64,000 nt of DNA from Gonapodya prolifera JEL478 (GCA_001574975.1 KQ965731.1:1485737-1549736), one strand, 5' to 3'; counted from the first letter of the stretch, positions 11,334 through 23,243 are shown. Program-made: numbers and translations. Notes: generated from the letters alone by a model not told the origin.

Positions 11334-14300
11334 TCACCCTGACCTTGCCATACTCGACTCGGACTGCCCATCCGACGAATCACCCCAAGCAGTGATGCTC
11401 GAGAGGTGCGTTACTGGCCCAGACTTGCCGTTGGCAGAAGTCGACTCCACAGGTCTGCTGCTGTCTGAGAGCCCCAATTCAGCCAGCAAATCCATACCGA
11501 ACGAGCTCGACGCAGTGCCGACCGTAGTCTCGGAGAACCTTCCCAGCTCCGATTCCAGCTTGAACTTCATCTGGACGAGCTCGCTCTTCCACTTTTCCTG
11601 TGACTCATCGACGTCAGGAGATCTGGGGACCTCTGCACCATCGTCCTCTTCTGCTGTGTACTTTGTGCGCCGTTCGTCACCGCCCTCCCGTCCCGCGTTG
11701 ACCGTCTCCCAATCCTCCACCTCCTCTCGGCCGCTTTCGTTTCCACCCAGCATACTCCACGCGGTCCGCTCACCCTCACTTCTGTCCCTGGTCCTCCTTC
11801 TATCATCATCTGACCCTGTGCTCCCAACAGCCCGCGCTGCTCTGGCGAGTACTTCCATCTGCTGCTGGTGTGCCGCCATTCCCGCAGCTGCAATCTGCCT
11901 CGCCGTCTCCTCCGCGGCCTTTCTTGCCCTTTCAGCCGCCCATCGCGCCCTCTTCTCCTCCTCAGCCTTGGCTCTAGCCGCGACCCTCTGGGCCTCCGCC
12001 GCCTCCCTGGCCCTCCTGGCACGCTCCTCTTCCGCCCTTGCTCTCTCTTCCTCGGCCTCGGCAGCCTCGCGTTGCCTCTTGAGCTCTTCCTCCTGTGCAG
12101 CTTTGGCCATGAGCACCCTTCTCTTAGCCGACCTCTCCACCTCGATCTCCTCCATGGTGACCATGATACGCATCGTGTCATCCCTGGATAGACCGCACAT
12201 CCGGGGCACCAGGGGCTCGCACCGCTCGTGGCACGTGTCCCCGCACTCAGTGCACCGTTTGCTGTCGGCTTTGCCCAGAGACAGGAGGTGGCCGCAGTGC
12301 ACACACCAGTTACCTCCCAGGGGAGGATTGAAGAAGGGCGCAAAGCGGTGTGGGATCCGGTGCCGTTGCAAGATAGCGGGATTCGTCTCGTTTTCATCTG
12401 GCTGGGCCGCGAAGCACTTGGACACGACACGCTCGATACAATGCTTGTGGACCGTGTGCTGACAATCTATTGGAGGACGTCGTTGAGGGTCAGCCACGTC
12501 TTCTATCAAGCCTCACCTCATTCACAACCCACCTTCGCATGTCACACCACCGCCCATCAACAATTCCCCGCAAACCGCGCAGCGAACGAGCTGATACTTA
12601 ACCTTGCTCGCGAATCTGTGACCCCTCGCGTACAGAACCCTCTTGAAGCTGGATGGTCGCCTGCGGAGAGATCCCGATCCCGCAATGGACGGAGTGCGGA
12701 TGCGGGAGCCAGCGGGAACTAACCACGGCATAGAGTAGAATGCGTGGAGGGCAAGTGATGCGAATTAAAAGAAAATTAAATCCTGATTTCAAACCACTCC
12801 CACATCGCCATTCAACTCACCAAAGTTCAGCCTCAGCAGCACCTGTCCCCCCGGCTCGGCCTCCACCCAAACCATCATGCCACCATCCTCCAAGCCAGTA
12901 GCTCCCTCACCCTTAAGCCCTTTGACGCTAGCTTTTCTCGAAAACCCTCCCGGCGCATCTGCAAGGACACTTCCCGAGCGCTCCGCCAATAAGCCCTTTC
13001 GTGCACCAAGCACCTCGGCGACCTCTGAAAGAGCGAACCAAGCAACGCCAACGACCTGTGGCTCCCCTCCGGGCGCAGACGGGTTCTCACGAACGACAAC
13101 CTCAACTTCTCGCCCCCCCTCTACCTCCACGACCACGCCCTGTCTTGCTTGACCCTTGCGACCCCCTTGAGCATCCGGGTCGTGCCACACACCAGCCCTG
13201 GACCGCGCCGTGCGATGGACTTCGGCGCCATCGAGGGAGACACTGGACGACAGGCTCGTGCCAGCAGTACGGTGTGGGAGCGAAACGGCAGCCAGGACAG
13301 ACACGTGCAGGAGCCCGTGTACCGGCGGGGGAGGCGGGGGCCCGGTTGGTTCTGGGCGCATTTGAGCAGAGGCATTGTTAGAAATGTCCTTCAAATCGTT
13401 CGCCACCCTACCGCAACTCACCCCCACCCTCAGCAACGTCTTCGAACCCTTCTTCGGTCCCACCAGCCTCCTCCCATCTCCTCGCGTACTTGACTACTGC
13501 GCGTGCGAGTGCCACTTCCCTTCTTCGGGCTTCTCTACCCCTCTCCTCAACTTCGCGCATCCGATCAGTGTCCTCCGGGGTGGGGTTGGGCCTCGCCGCA
13601 AGGACGGCAAGGGCACGTTCAGAGGCGTCTCGCGCACGCCGCTCCAAACGGATGCGAAGAAGGAGAGAGCGCACACGGTGGCGCAGCTTGGAGGGCGTGA
13701 GCGGGTGGTCAGACAGCCAATAGTCTGCGGGGTGGTGGGGCAATTTTACGAACAAATAACATGAGCACGCTTCTCCCGCGCACAACCCTCAAACCACAAC
13801 CACAACTCACCGAACCCAGCCGCGCCCTCCCCATCATCCTCCTCTACTCCAACCTGGCTTGCGACCCTTGGCTCGGGCAACCCCGCTGCCTTGAGGATCT
13901 CTGTTGCACCCCACTCTTCCTCATCCGCGTCGTCGTCCGGATGCACAAGAGCCATGTCCTTCCCACTTGGCGTGTTGGGAACCTCTTTGGGCTCTTTAGC
14001 GACGGGTTTCGCCCCCTCCTCATCACTGTTCACAGGCGCCTCATAAGCCCTGAACAGTGCCTCGCGACCTGTACTCGCAGCAGCGGCATTTCGTCGGGCC
14101 TCCTTGACCCTCTCCAAAGTACCGTGACTCGCCCCATCCTCTCCCTCGATTCGTCCCTCTTTACCCTCTGTATCCGAAACGCCCGAATCCAATCCGCTCG
14201 CGCTTCCACCGAGTCGTGCGTCCCGGGGCAGAGACCTGGACTGTGTCCTCCCCACAGCGCTGACGCTGGACATCCGCGCGGCCGTTCCAGGCGTAGCATC

Positions 14301-16340
14301 GCGGGTCTGGCTTTGGGCTTCTCTCCCTCTCGCGCCACTGCTTCTCCGGCCCATTCCCAAGAACCCGCCGCCTCCAGAGGCAGCGCCATCCTCCGACACA
14401 GCGACGCTGGCCCCGCTGCCCTTGCGCGACCCAAACACTCTTCCCAACCCTCCTGCAACACCCGCAAGACCCCGCTTAGGGCTCGGCGGGCGACCGCCCC
14501 CAAACCCAGGCAGCGTGGTCGGAGCGCCCTGTCGCGCACGGGGCGGGGGCGGGTACGCACCACCACCCAAACCGGGCTCGCGTGAGGTGGCATTGAATCC
14601 ACCAAAGTTTCGCAAGAGGTGCACGTCGTCCGGCGGCGGCGATGGGGATCCTGGGAGCGCTGGCGCAGATCGGGACGTCGGGAGGGCGCCCGGGCCCGGA
14701 GTGTCGGGCGGCAGGGACGGGGACCGTGCGGAGGTTGCACGGTTCTCGCGCGGCGGTGCGCGTGCGGATGCTGCGCGCTTGACCCGGGACGAGGTGTCGC
14801 GGCTGTTAGTGGGCGGGTAGGCGGCGACGGGTGTGGGCGGGGAAAGCGTCGTGCCTCCGCCTGTGCCACTTGTGTATCGCATGGCGCGCATTGAGTTGTC
14901 ACTTCCGGACAGGTCCCCTGGCGAGCGGCCCCGGTCGCGCGTGTCGCGGTCAGTGGTGCGGTCCCGCTCGGGGCGGTCGGCGGTGCGGTCCCTCTCGGGG
15001 CGGTCTGCAGTTCGGTCTCTGTCTCTGTCGCCCCCTCTGTCCGCCGTCCGATCCCTCTCCCTGTTTCTATCCCCTTTCCTGTCTCGCTCGGCAGTCCTGT
15101 CCCTCTCCCCTGTGCGATCCCTGTCTCTGGCACCAGGAGCGGGAGCGGGAGCGCCGCCGCCACCGACGGGGGCCATCGCGTACGGGTTCGCAAACGCACC
15201 TCCTGCACCTGCACTTGCACCTGCGCCGGCACTTGACCCACCCGCGGGCGGAATGAAGGTCCGCGGGGGGTAGGACGGCTGCCGGCTGGGCATGGCGGGA
15301 ATGTGGTGCGCGTGCGGGGGTTCGGGGGGTGGGGAGGGGAGGTGGACTGCGCGGGAACCCGTCGCCGTCGAGGCAGACGCAGCCGACACCGAAGACGCCG
15401 ACGGTGCGGGCGCAGAGAGCGCGCCGGGCGGGGCGGTGTTGACGCGCTGCGCTGGCGCCATGTGTGACAGCGGTTGTGGGGCCGTATGTGATCGTGGCAG
15501 GTGGGATGGTGTGTGTGGTGGTGGTGGGAGTGGAGCGGCGATGGGGAGTTGGAGTGGGGCGGAGGCAGAGAGGGTTGGGAGTGTGGGGAAGGAGAGCGGT
15601 TGCAGAGGCGACAGGGGTTGGAAGGGAAGTGCGTGGGCGAGGGGTGTCGCGTCGTCAGGGGTCGTGGGGAGAAGGTGTGATGTGGGTGATTGGGGTTGCA
15701 GTGTGGGGGATAGGGTGGTGGACGTTGTTTGGGAGGACGTCAGGTGGTTTTGGAATTGGTGCAGTTGCTGCTGCTGCTGCTGCTGCGCTGATACGCCGCC
15801 CACGCGACGTCTGTACCGCGACTGGACGTGCGACTGCGTCCCCGCAGTCGCCGCGGGCTGCTGGGGTGCCGGCTGCCGTTGCGGGGTGTCCCTTTCGGCG
15901 GGCGCATAGTCCTGGTATGGCACGAAGTAGGACGCGTTCGAGTCCGGCGAGGACGGCGACGATATGGAGGGCGATGACGGGAGCGATGTGGATGACGGGG
16001 ATTGCGAGAGGCCCAGGCCGAGCCCGAGCCCAAGGTTGGGGATTGGTGCAAGTGCGAACGAGGGCGCTGTTGTTGAGCTAAGGGACGACGAGAGGTGCGG
16101 GAGGGACAGCGACGCCGGGATGTTCTGGTTGTTTGCCTGGCGGGCCAGCACCGCCAGTTCGCCCTCCATCCACGCGATGGCCCTGAGCGAGGCGGCGACC
16201 TCGCGCTCGATGACAGCGACGGCGCGGGTGTCGTTCTTGTGGGCCGACAGCATGATCTGGGCCGATGAGAGGGCCTTGCGCTCCTGCGCGAGCTGGGCGA
16301 GCAGCGCAGAGATGTCGAGGGTTTGCGGTTGGGCGAGCAT
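11334..16340 (-). CDS. PKC1-type HR1-HR1-C2-C1-C1 protein lacking a kinase domain
   Basis: The first exon (16340-13800) starts with an HR1-like coiled coil (ISALLAQLAQERKAL ... AIAWMEGELAVL), then about 650 residues of Pro/Ser-rich disordered sequence with a glutamine run and an Arg/Asp-rich repeat. A second HR1 (13720-13440: KLRHRVRSLLLRIRLE ... ALARAVVKYARR) follows, then a C2-like domain (13340-12810). C1a (12630-12440) fits H-x12-C-x2-C-x10-C-x2-C-x4-H-x2-C-x7-C once a short intron is removed; C1b (12390-12200) fits H-x14-C-x2-C-x13-C-x2-C-x4-H-x2-C-x7-C. This order is that of fungal PKC1. Instead of a kinase, the protein continues as an Ala/Glu/Arg coiled coil and an acidic tail to the stop at 11334. 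Likely role, by inference: a Rho- and lipid-binding adaptor related to PKC1. C1b is typical of diacylglycerol/phorbol-type domains, but lipid binding is untested. Confidence 0.75.
14895..15145 (-). repeat. Arg/Asp-rich tandem repeat inside the PKC1-like linker
   Basis: Imperfect repeats encoding RDRT, ERDRTA and DRPERDRTADR units, at DNA level repeated 'cggtc(c/t)c(g/t)ctc' blocks on the plus strand. They lie in the disordered linker between the two HR1 domains. Confidence 0.7.
15766..15786. repeat. (TGC)7 microsatellite coding a glutamine run
   Basis: Seven TGC/GCA units, read as a run of seven glutamines on the minus strand in the linker of the PKC1-like protein. Confidence 0.85.
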
Positions 16341-17859
16341 TGCGAGGCGTATGTGGTGCCTACGTGTGGCAGACAGGTGGTGTTTCAGTGCCTAGGGAGG
16401 GCAGATCGGAGGGGTAGAGGTCTAACAGACTACCAGGGTAGTCCCAGTGGGCGTCTCAGGTGTGGATGGGAAGGCAGCGTCGTCTGAGCAGGCAGCGTAA
16501 CACCGAGGTGTCGGAGCGTGTGTGGCAGACACAGTCCACACGCACTCACAATCGTTTCCTCCGCTGTCGCTCTTGTCTCTCTGCTGTCTACGACGATTTC
16601 CTGCGCGCTCTGACTCGCCTCCTTCCGTGCTTCCTTTCCTATAGCCTTTCCACTCGCTCACGCTCTCCCTCCCCCTTCACGTTTTCCACTCCTGCGCTGT
16701 CTTCCAATCAATCCTCTCCTCTCTTCTTCCTCTCTTCCTTGCGCCGTCTGCCTGCGATGGCGATTTCGCTTGGTGTCCAGTCTGGGCTCTCTGTGGCGTC
16801 CGGCCTCTCCTCACTCCGCACACCACCCTCTGCCTTGTGCCTCACTTTCAAAAAATCACACCCTATCTGCGACAAAACAGTGCAAAAACTCCGCTTCAGG
16901 GACAGACCCTCGCAGTCCCGCGCGGAGTGTAAGGTCACGGAAGTGATCTTGCGTTAAAATGCACAAAACGAGGGAACTAAGCGCCAACGCATCATCCCGC
17001 AATTGCATCCTCTGTTTTTTAAATGCGATCTATTCTCCCTCCACATCTCCTCTCACTCCCCGTCCTGCCACAATCCGTGCCAAAGTCTGATCGCCGCGTC
17101 CCTTCCCGACGCCTCACAACAAACACACCGCTCATTTTGGGTCAGAAAGGAGCACCCGCTGCCATAAGCCGCGTTGGAGTCACTGCTTGAATCAATGAGT
17201 CGGATGCTTGGGCTCATCTTCAGCATAGATTTACATCCGACCAACATTTCCACTTTCCCCTTACTGGTGATCAGCACCACACACTACGTGCACCGCGTGC
17301 GACCCTATCGTGCTACATCTTTTACCATGTGGTCGTGAGGATTCGCGCACTGGATTGGGATTCAGACTGATTCAGTTTTGTGTCAGGAGGCAGCGGTTAC
17401 CGGCGTCCCAAGCGTGGTCTTGCGGTCTTGAGACTGCGACTGCAACTGTGGATGTGGCTGGGACTGCGGATGTGACCATGGGGATGACCCGGTGCCATGC
17501 GTGCATGTCAGCCGGCAGGACCCAGCGGAGATGCCCCGGTGCACCACCAGAGGACCACGAGGCGATGCCACGGGACGTTGTCGATAGGTCTCAACACGGT
17601 GATAGGACCGTGGCTGTGGCATAGGGTCGTGTAGAGTGGTGGGAAGGTGGTGCGGGAGTGTGAGAATTGCGTACCAATGGTTGTGCAGGGAAGTGAAATG
17701 AATGCACGTTGAAGGACGGGCCAACTGCCGCAGCGCTGTGCTACGTGAGTATTTGACGCTTCGCCCCAATAACAACCTCCAGTAAAGCCCGCGGGCGCAT
17801 GGGGTGGAGAACATGAATAACAACTCCCCTGACTCGCCCCATTCATATTCAGCCGCCGC
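16341..17859. other. Long intergenic region
   Basis: CT-rich 5' flank of the PKC1-like gene followed by sequence with only short, low-quality reading frames. I see no supported gene. The 3' part (17400-17860) may include the untranslated end of the MYND-like paralogue. Confidence 0.4.
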
Positions 17860-18629
17860 CGGAGCCTGCTTCTCCATTTTATGCATTGACCAGTTGTCTT
17901 TTGGCATTCGGGGGAGCTGGGGGGAAGGGTGAGGGTCCGTGTAAGTACATCCTCACCAACGCGGCAAGGCGGACGACGTGGGTCGGGTTCTCCGCCGTCG
18001 CGCAGGAGTTTGGGCGCAAGGGTGCCCACGGTCTCGTCGAGGGGCATCATGTCCAGCTCGAAGATGCGCCATAGGACGGAAAGGGGTGCGGTGGGGAGGT
18101 GTTCGGAGAGGCGGAGGGTGCAGTCGTTGCAGACCCGGAAGTACATGAGCTCTGTGCCGTGGGGGAAGGTGGAGCGAGCGAGCGGGCAGGTACAGAAAAG
18201 GGCCGGGCGCGGCAGCGTGGTAGCTTCAGGGATGGTTCTCGACGCTCGGGGGGGGACGTTTGCCACCCACGACGCACCTTTAATCGGCGTCATGTTCATC
18301 TCCAAGCACTCCATGAACCTCTTCTCCGTAGGGTACGCCTTCCCCATAAAGTTCTTTATCTTCTGTTCTCCAGAGCGGGGGAAGAGTCAGTTTTCGTTCC
18401 CTGCGTCCGAAACGCCCGCGTTTCCCAAACACACCGGGTACAGCTCAGCGGCGATGGCACGCTCCTCGGTCGTAAGACAGGCCACCTTTCTTTCAGGCAT
18501 GGCCAGCGACTGAATCGGGACTTTGGCGGGGCCGCTGACCGCGTCGGCGCCGAGAGTCTCGAGGGCAGCAGATTCAGACGGACCCAGGTCGCCGTTGAGG
18601 TGGCGGAGTTTGGTGGATTTTCGCGGCAT
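17860..18629 (-). CDS. Uncharacterised family with MYND-like C-terminus, copy 1
   Basis: Exon 1 (MPRKSTKLRHLNGDLGPSES ... EERAIAAELYP) is joined, after an intron at about 18370-18440, to KIKNFMGKAYPTEKRFMECL, then after a second intron (about 18154-18281) to ELMYFRVCNDCTLRLSEHLP and FELDMMPLDETVGTLAPKLL. These blocks and both intron positions match copy 2 at 22375-23243. The end of the gene encodes SSPECQK in one frame and DNWSMHKMEK in the next, together the second half of a MYND zinc finger, so the frame breaks by one base at an AAAA run. This may be a draft-sequence error or a decaying copy. The upstream zinc ligands of a full MYND are not visible and the 3' end is uncertain. Function unknown. 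Confidence 0.5.
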
Positions 18630-19005
18630 GCGGCGTTAGTGGCGGAATTAAATGGTGATGTGGATGGTGGTTTTGGTTGGCCCTTTGTCTTGTGGAAGGC
18701 GATCGGTCGTCCGTCCACACTCAAGTACGTGCGACAGGATATGAATGTTTCCGTAAACTGGAAGACTCACTCTACACAGACTACACCACATTTGAATTTA
18801 TTCATTCATTCGACCAGTATTGCGCTTCTAAGAAGAAACGTGTTATCCTGGCATGGACATCAAGCGGCGCTGGCAACACTCTTACAATCGCCAGGACGCC
18901 GTGCCTTGTATACATACAGTGTGGGTATTGTACACGGCACATACCACCTTTGCCCAACACCGGGCAGGGCAAGTGGCAACTCCGAGGGCGTCTTCACCAT
19001 CCCAA
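18630..19005. other. Intergenic spacer
   Basis: Between the MYND-like copy 1 start and the cystinosin stop. It contains AT-rich sequence at 18770-18850 and no supported gene. Confidence 0.45.
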
Positions 19006-20275
19006 TCAGACCAACAAGGCCGTCCGCTCGTCCACCACCCCATCTCTCCCCTTCCGCCGCGTCGCTGCTGCGCTTTCAACGTCACCATCGTCCTCTGGAA
19101 CAACGACCTCCTCGTCTGCCTTCGGCTCCGGGAACGAAACGTAGTGCTGCACGGCGAACACCACGTCAAAGAACACGGATAGAATGCCAAGAAAGAGCTT
19201 GACAGGGTCCCCGAGAATCCCTCGCCAGCCGGAGCCGGTCGAGAGCGCGTCCAGAAGGAGTTGGGCGAGCGAGAAGAGGCCGCCCGCGAGGTCGAGGAGT
19301 ACACCCTGGGGAATGCCGACCGCGCGACGTTTGGTGTGAGACGAAAGAACAGCAAGTCCAAAGGACGATGGCCCCGGACGCGTACCTCGATGGACCATCC
19401 CACTGTGGACTCTCGTCGCCAGTTGTGGAGCACCTGGGGAACACACTTGACGACGACCGTCGCTAGTTTCACGTAGCTCAAGTAGTACAGCACGTCGATG
19501 GCCTGCGCAGACTCGGCAAAGGTAGCGACAAGGAGCCCCAAGGCGGGGAGAAGGGTGACGACAAGGAAGCTGGTGACAATGGGATGCGGCCGCGGGATTT
19601 GCGGGTGGTAGAGGAAGAATTGGAGGAGGGTGACGTACGACCAGACTAAGCAGGTTGGAGGGGAGTGTTTGCATGAGGGAATGTCGCAGGAATGGGGAAC
19701 CCCCCCCCCCCCCCTTTATACATCTTTCCCCNCCTCCCCCGAGGCCTCACACGTGGCATGGACGGCAAACACGACGTCTGCAAGGGTGACGAGGTTGTCT
19801 TCCCCGCCGTTCCGGTCCCGGTATTGCTGGCGCACGTCTTGATTCCCGTAGAAAGCCGCCGTGTAGATCTGGTGTTGGGTGGGGTAAGTTTTGGCTGATT
19901 CACCCAACACTCCGACCCCGTTCCGACTCCTCACCGCCAAAAAAAGCATGCCTTCACAGTTCATCACCACAAAGTCGCTAAATACATGATCGTGAGCGGG
20001 CATTTCGGTGCAGGTGCTGAGCAGTATCGGATGACCCACATGGACACCCCCGCCACCGATCGGTGAGAGTAATTCAGCCAGAATTGGGGGTATGCTGACA
20101 AGCTCCAACAAATGAAGTACGCCTGGAAGTTGAAGCGTTGGAACGGGGCGTGTAAGCGAGTGGGTCCACGATCGGGCCAGCCCCGGCACACGTGACTCAC
20201 CCATCCGAGAAGGGAAGAGAGAGATTCCAGCGTGGTTGGCGAGGATGGCAGCAGCGGCGTGTTTGTGGATTCCAT
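19006..20275 (-). CDS. Cystinosin-like lysosomal/vacuolar cystine transporter
   Basis: About six exons. The N-terminus MESTNTPLLPS has an acidic/Leu sorting look, and there is a matching ERTALLV end at the C-terminus. First PQ-loop: SLSAYPQFWLNYSHRSVAG, continuing after an intron as VSIDFVVMNCEGMLFLA. Then IYTAAFYGNQDVRQQYRDRN and VTLADVVFAVHA, and after an intron WSYVTLLQFFLYHP. Second PQ-loop: YVKLATVVVKCVPQVLHNWR with STVGWSIEGVLLDLAGG, then LAQLLLDAL and ILGDPVKLFLGILSVFFDV with VQHYV. This is the complete seven-helix cystinosin plan with both PQ motifs and the DxxGG segment. The intron at about 19630-19760 holds a long G tract with one N but does not affect the coding frame. Role: proton-coupled cystine export from the vacuole (family knowledge). 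The final 19006-19100 segment is an acidic tail. Confidence 0.9.
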
Positions 20276-20778
20276 CTGGCTTTTGGGTGGTGGACAGAGG
20301 GCGGTGAATCATTCGGTCGAAGTCCCTGAGGGGACAGTGCGGCTTGTGATGCCGCTGGTTGGACTTGTGGGCATCGGGCGTGTGCGAGGTGTGGTCGCGT
20401 GGACGAGTGGACGAGTGGGGGCGGGTGTGTGTAATGATTGGGATGAGTGTGTGACGAATGGTGAGTGAGGCGGGTCTTGGACGTGAATGTTGGATTGCCG
20501 TGTCTCCCGCCCATGCACTTGGTCATCATTGAACGCTCGTGACATCCGAAGCGTACACTCCTGTGACTATTTTGAGAGCACAAAGCCTTTCTTGGTTGAG
20601 AGAAGAGCAAATTATGTAAACCTGGTCTGCCATGTGATCCTCTTGCAAAGTGTTTTTTACGTTCATAGACAATGACTCTGTGCAACTGAGCGCAATTCTC
20701 GAATGACCGAAACCATGATTTCGACGAGCCACAAAATAAACTGTTCTTGATTGTCGGTGGGGCCCTCCCCTTTCTTTC
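20276..20778. other. Divergent promoter region
   Basis: Shared upstream space of the cystinosin (-) and thioesterase-fold (+) genes. No additional gene supported. Confidence 0.5.
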
Positions 20779-22221
20779 ATGACATTTGACGAAACCATCG
20801 CAACGCGATTCGATCGCCTAGGCCGGGATCGCACGCACATATTCAAGGCCCGTATCGACCCGATTTGGTGAGAGGAAGGATAAGGATTCACGGTGGATCT
20901 TCGGCCATCACCGCGCCGACCATCCCGAACCGCATCGCCCACATTCCGGCCTTGCTTCCGTCGCCGCTCACATATGTTTGCTCATCAGGGTCATTGGCGC
21001 GGCCCCGCATGGGGGTTACGCCTCGTGTATCCTCCTATCAGCATGCAAGCACTCACTCCAGCGTTCACCGGACGGGACACCCTTAACGGGCGACGGACGG
21101 TTTCCCGATCCTGTGTCTGCCAATTTCGTTTTTCTCGCTCCAGCTCGGTTCAGTAAAGATACCGGCGGGGATGTGGAAGTGGAGGTGGGAGTGCTGAGAA
21201 CAGGCGGTAGGATGGCGACGGTAGAGGCCACCTTGACGCAAGATCAAAGGGCTAGGGGTGCCGCGGAAGCCAAGATAGTTGTGTGCATCAAAGGTGGGTC
21301 GTACTTGAGTTCTGCGTCGATATTGGGTCGGATGGTTACCCTGCTTACTCTTATGGAACAGTCCTCGCGACGTTCGGCACGCTTTCCCCACAAGCCACTC
21401 CCGACGTACCCTTCTCGATGATTGCGAATCCACCTCCATCCATTCCATCTCCCGATGAGTGCCGCCGTCTTGCACCACCGCGGAAGTCACGGTTGACAGG
21501 TTTTACTGTTGTTTCGAGGCCCGATACAGTGCGGGTGGATTACAAGAACGCCGAAAGAGTGGACTGGATTAAATTCAAGTTGGTAGCTAATGTGACGTGA
21601 TGGAGGTGGGGGAAAGGGGGGGGGGTGATGATGACCACCAACTTCCACGCCTCTCAGTGACGAGACCACACCTTTCCCCATCGCCTTCTCCCTCTTCTGT
21701 GACGCCTACGCCCCTCCCCCGTACGTCCACGGGTTCCCCCTAGCTCAGTACTGGTTTCCCACCACGGACTACCACGTTCAATTCAGACGGTGGCCAGAAA
21801 CACCTCCCGGAGGGTGGTTCCTCGTGCATGGAGTGACGAGATACGTCACTGAGGGACGGTTCGAAAGCGATTGCGTTTTGTGGGAGCTGACGCACGAAGG
21901 GACTAAGGGTGATGTGCAGGATGAGCAAGGGAGGTCGTGGAGAGTTCTAGCGGTCGCGCGAGTGAGTCTTCACATTGTTGTACACTTTTACAGAGCATTT
22001 CTGTGACATTGTTATCTTGTTTTTTCCCTTCATATCTCGCAATATCAAAGCAAATGATGCTCATAGTACCGTTTCAGAAACAGTTAGGATCAGGGCTTTC
22101 AGAAGAAGAGAAGAAGGCTGAAGCAAAGCGCCGCGAAGAGGGTGCGCAGAGACGGAGGGAGAGAGTCGAGAGGGAGAAGAAGCAGTTGGAGGAAGAGAGG
22201 AAGAATGGGGGGAAGCTGTAG
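20779..22221 (+). CDS. Acyl-CoA thioesterase-like (hotdog-fold) protein with basic coiled-coil tail
   Basis: Exon 1 is MTFDETIATRFDRLGRDRTH followed by IFKARIDPIW. After an intron it continues VIGAAPHGGYASCILLSAC and DPVSANFVFLAPARF, the first hotdog domain of the fungal thioesterase-like (4HBT_3/TesB-type) superfamily. VEVEVGVLRTGGRMATVEAT follows. The next exon, TPDVPFSMIANPPPSIP, is joined through an intron after WIKFN to DETTPFPIAFSLFCDAYAPP. The second hotdog domain has QYWFPTTDYHVQF, PGGWFLVHGVTRYV and GRFESDCVLWEL. The final exon adds QMMLIVPFQKQL and about 45 residues of Lys/Glu/Arg coiled coil, ending at 22221, which is longer than the usual family end. Likely substrate is an acyl-CoA, but the catalytic residues are not certain from sequence alone. 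Confidence 0.75.
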
Positions 22222-22374
22222 AAGAATGGTGTTTTTTAAGGATTTACTGTAAGCTCACGTGAATTGAAGGCGATCCAACCGTGAATATTTCTCGTTTTGG
22301 AAGTAAAGAGGTTGGAGCTCTGCGGCCACGAGCACCACTTCGGTCGGTCGACGACTTTTCTCATCGAACCCGAA

Positions 22375-23243
22375 ATGGCCAAGAAGTCCACCAAGCGCCG
22401 TCATCTCACTGGCCAGCTCGATCCCTCGGAGGCTGCAGTCTTGGACCTACTCCGCAAGGCCAGCATTTGTGGCCCAAAGGTGCAAGTCCCGTTCCCAGCC
22501 GCATGTTCTGATAAAAAGAGATCTGATCTGACGGACGAGGAGCGCGCGATCTCACTTGAGCTGTACCCTGTGAGCTGAGCGCACTCGCCAACGTCGATGG
22601 TCGCAAATCGTCAAATATCTCACGGTGAAATTACCCTCCGATGCTAGGTAATAACAGAGTTCGTGGAGAAGTCGTACCCCGCCGAAGCGCGATTCTGCAC
22701 TTTGTGCAAGCGAAATTCACACCCATTCAAGGTTCGCGCATCCTATGCATTTCATCTGCCACAACCTTACCACTGACGCCCACTGCCCCCAGAACTCATG
22801 TACTTTCGAATGAAGTACGAGTGCACCGTGCTACTCTACACCCATCTACCCACGACGCCGACGAAAGCTCTGTCGCGTCTTTTCGAGCTTGACCACACAT
22901 CCCCATTGAAGACACATTTCGTCTAGTTGAGCCCGACCTGCCGGCGGACGTGGCAGCAGACAAGGACCGCCTCTTCCAATTGCGCTGGATGTGGACATAC
23001 ATCAATGGTTTGTGATGTGGCATGTATCGAAACTATACTCGTTGTCACAATTAGCGCGTCTACTAGGCTCTCAAACTGTGGGTGGGGTGCAAGAGGGCCA
23101 GGTACTGGTAGGTGGTGACGATAATGGAGCTTATGTTTTGAGAGCTTCTGACGCCGGGCGTCTGTGACAGCACGCCTGAATGCCAGAAAGAGCATTGGGC
23201 AGAGCACAAGACAAAGTGCATGAGCAGGCACAAGGGAAGCTAA
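22375..23243 (+). CDS. Uncharacterised family with MYND-like C-terminus, copy 2
   Basis: MAKKSTKRRHLTGQLDPSEA ... EERAISLELYP aligns along its length with copy 1. After an intron (about 22573-22668): EFVEKSYPAEARFCTLCKRN; after another (about 22731-22795): ELMYFRMKYECTVLLYTHLP and RLFELD. The frame then appears to slip at a CCCC run near 22900: the homologous reading continues IEDTFRLVEPDLPADVAADK. The last exon (from about 23169) reads TPECQKEHWAEHKTKCMSRH, a clear second half of a MYND zinc finger. The first half of the finger was not found. Function unknown; MYND modules usually bind proline-rich partners. It follows the thioesterase gene on the same strand after about 150 bases. Confidence 0.55.

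Noticed and set aside
15292-16081. Long plus-strand frames (about 205 residues) across the PKC1-like exon
   Set aside because: They are antisense to a clear HR1-containing exon with biased Gly/Arg/Trp composition expected of a GC-rich shadow frame.
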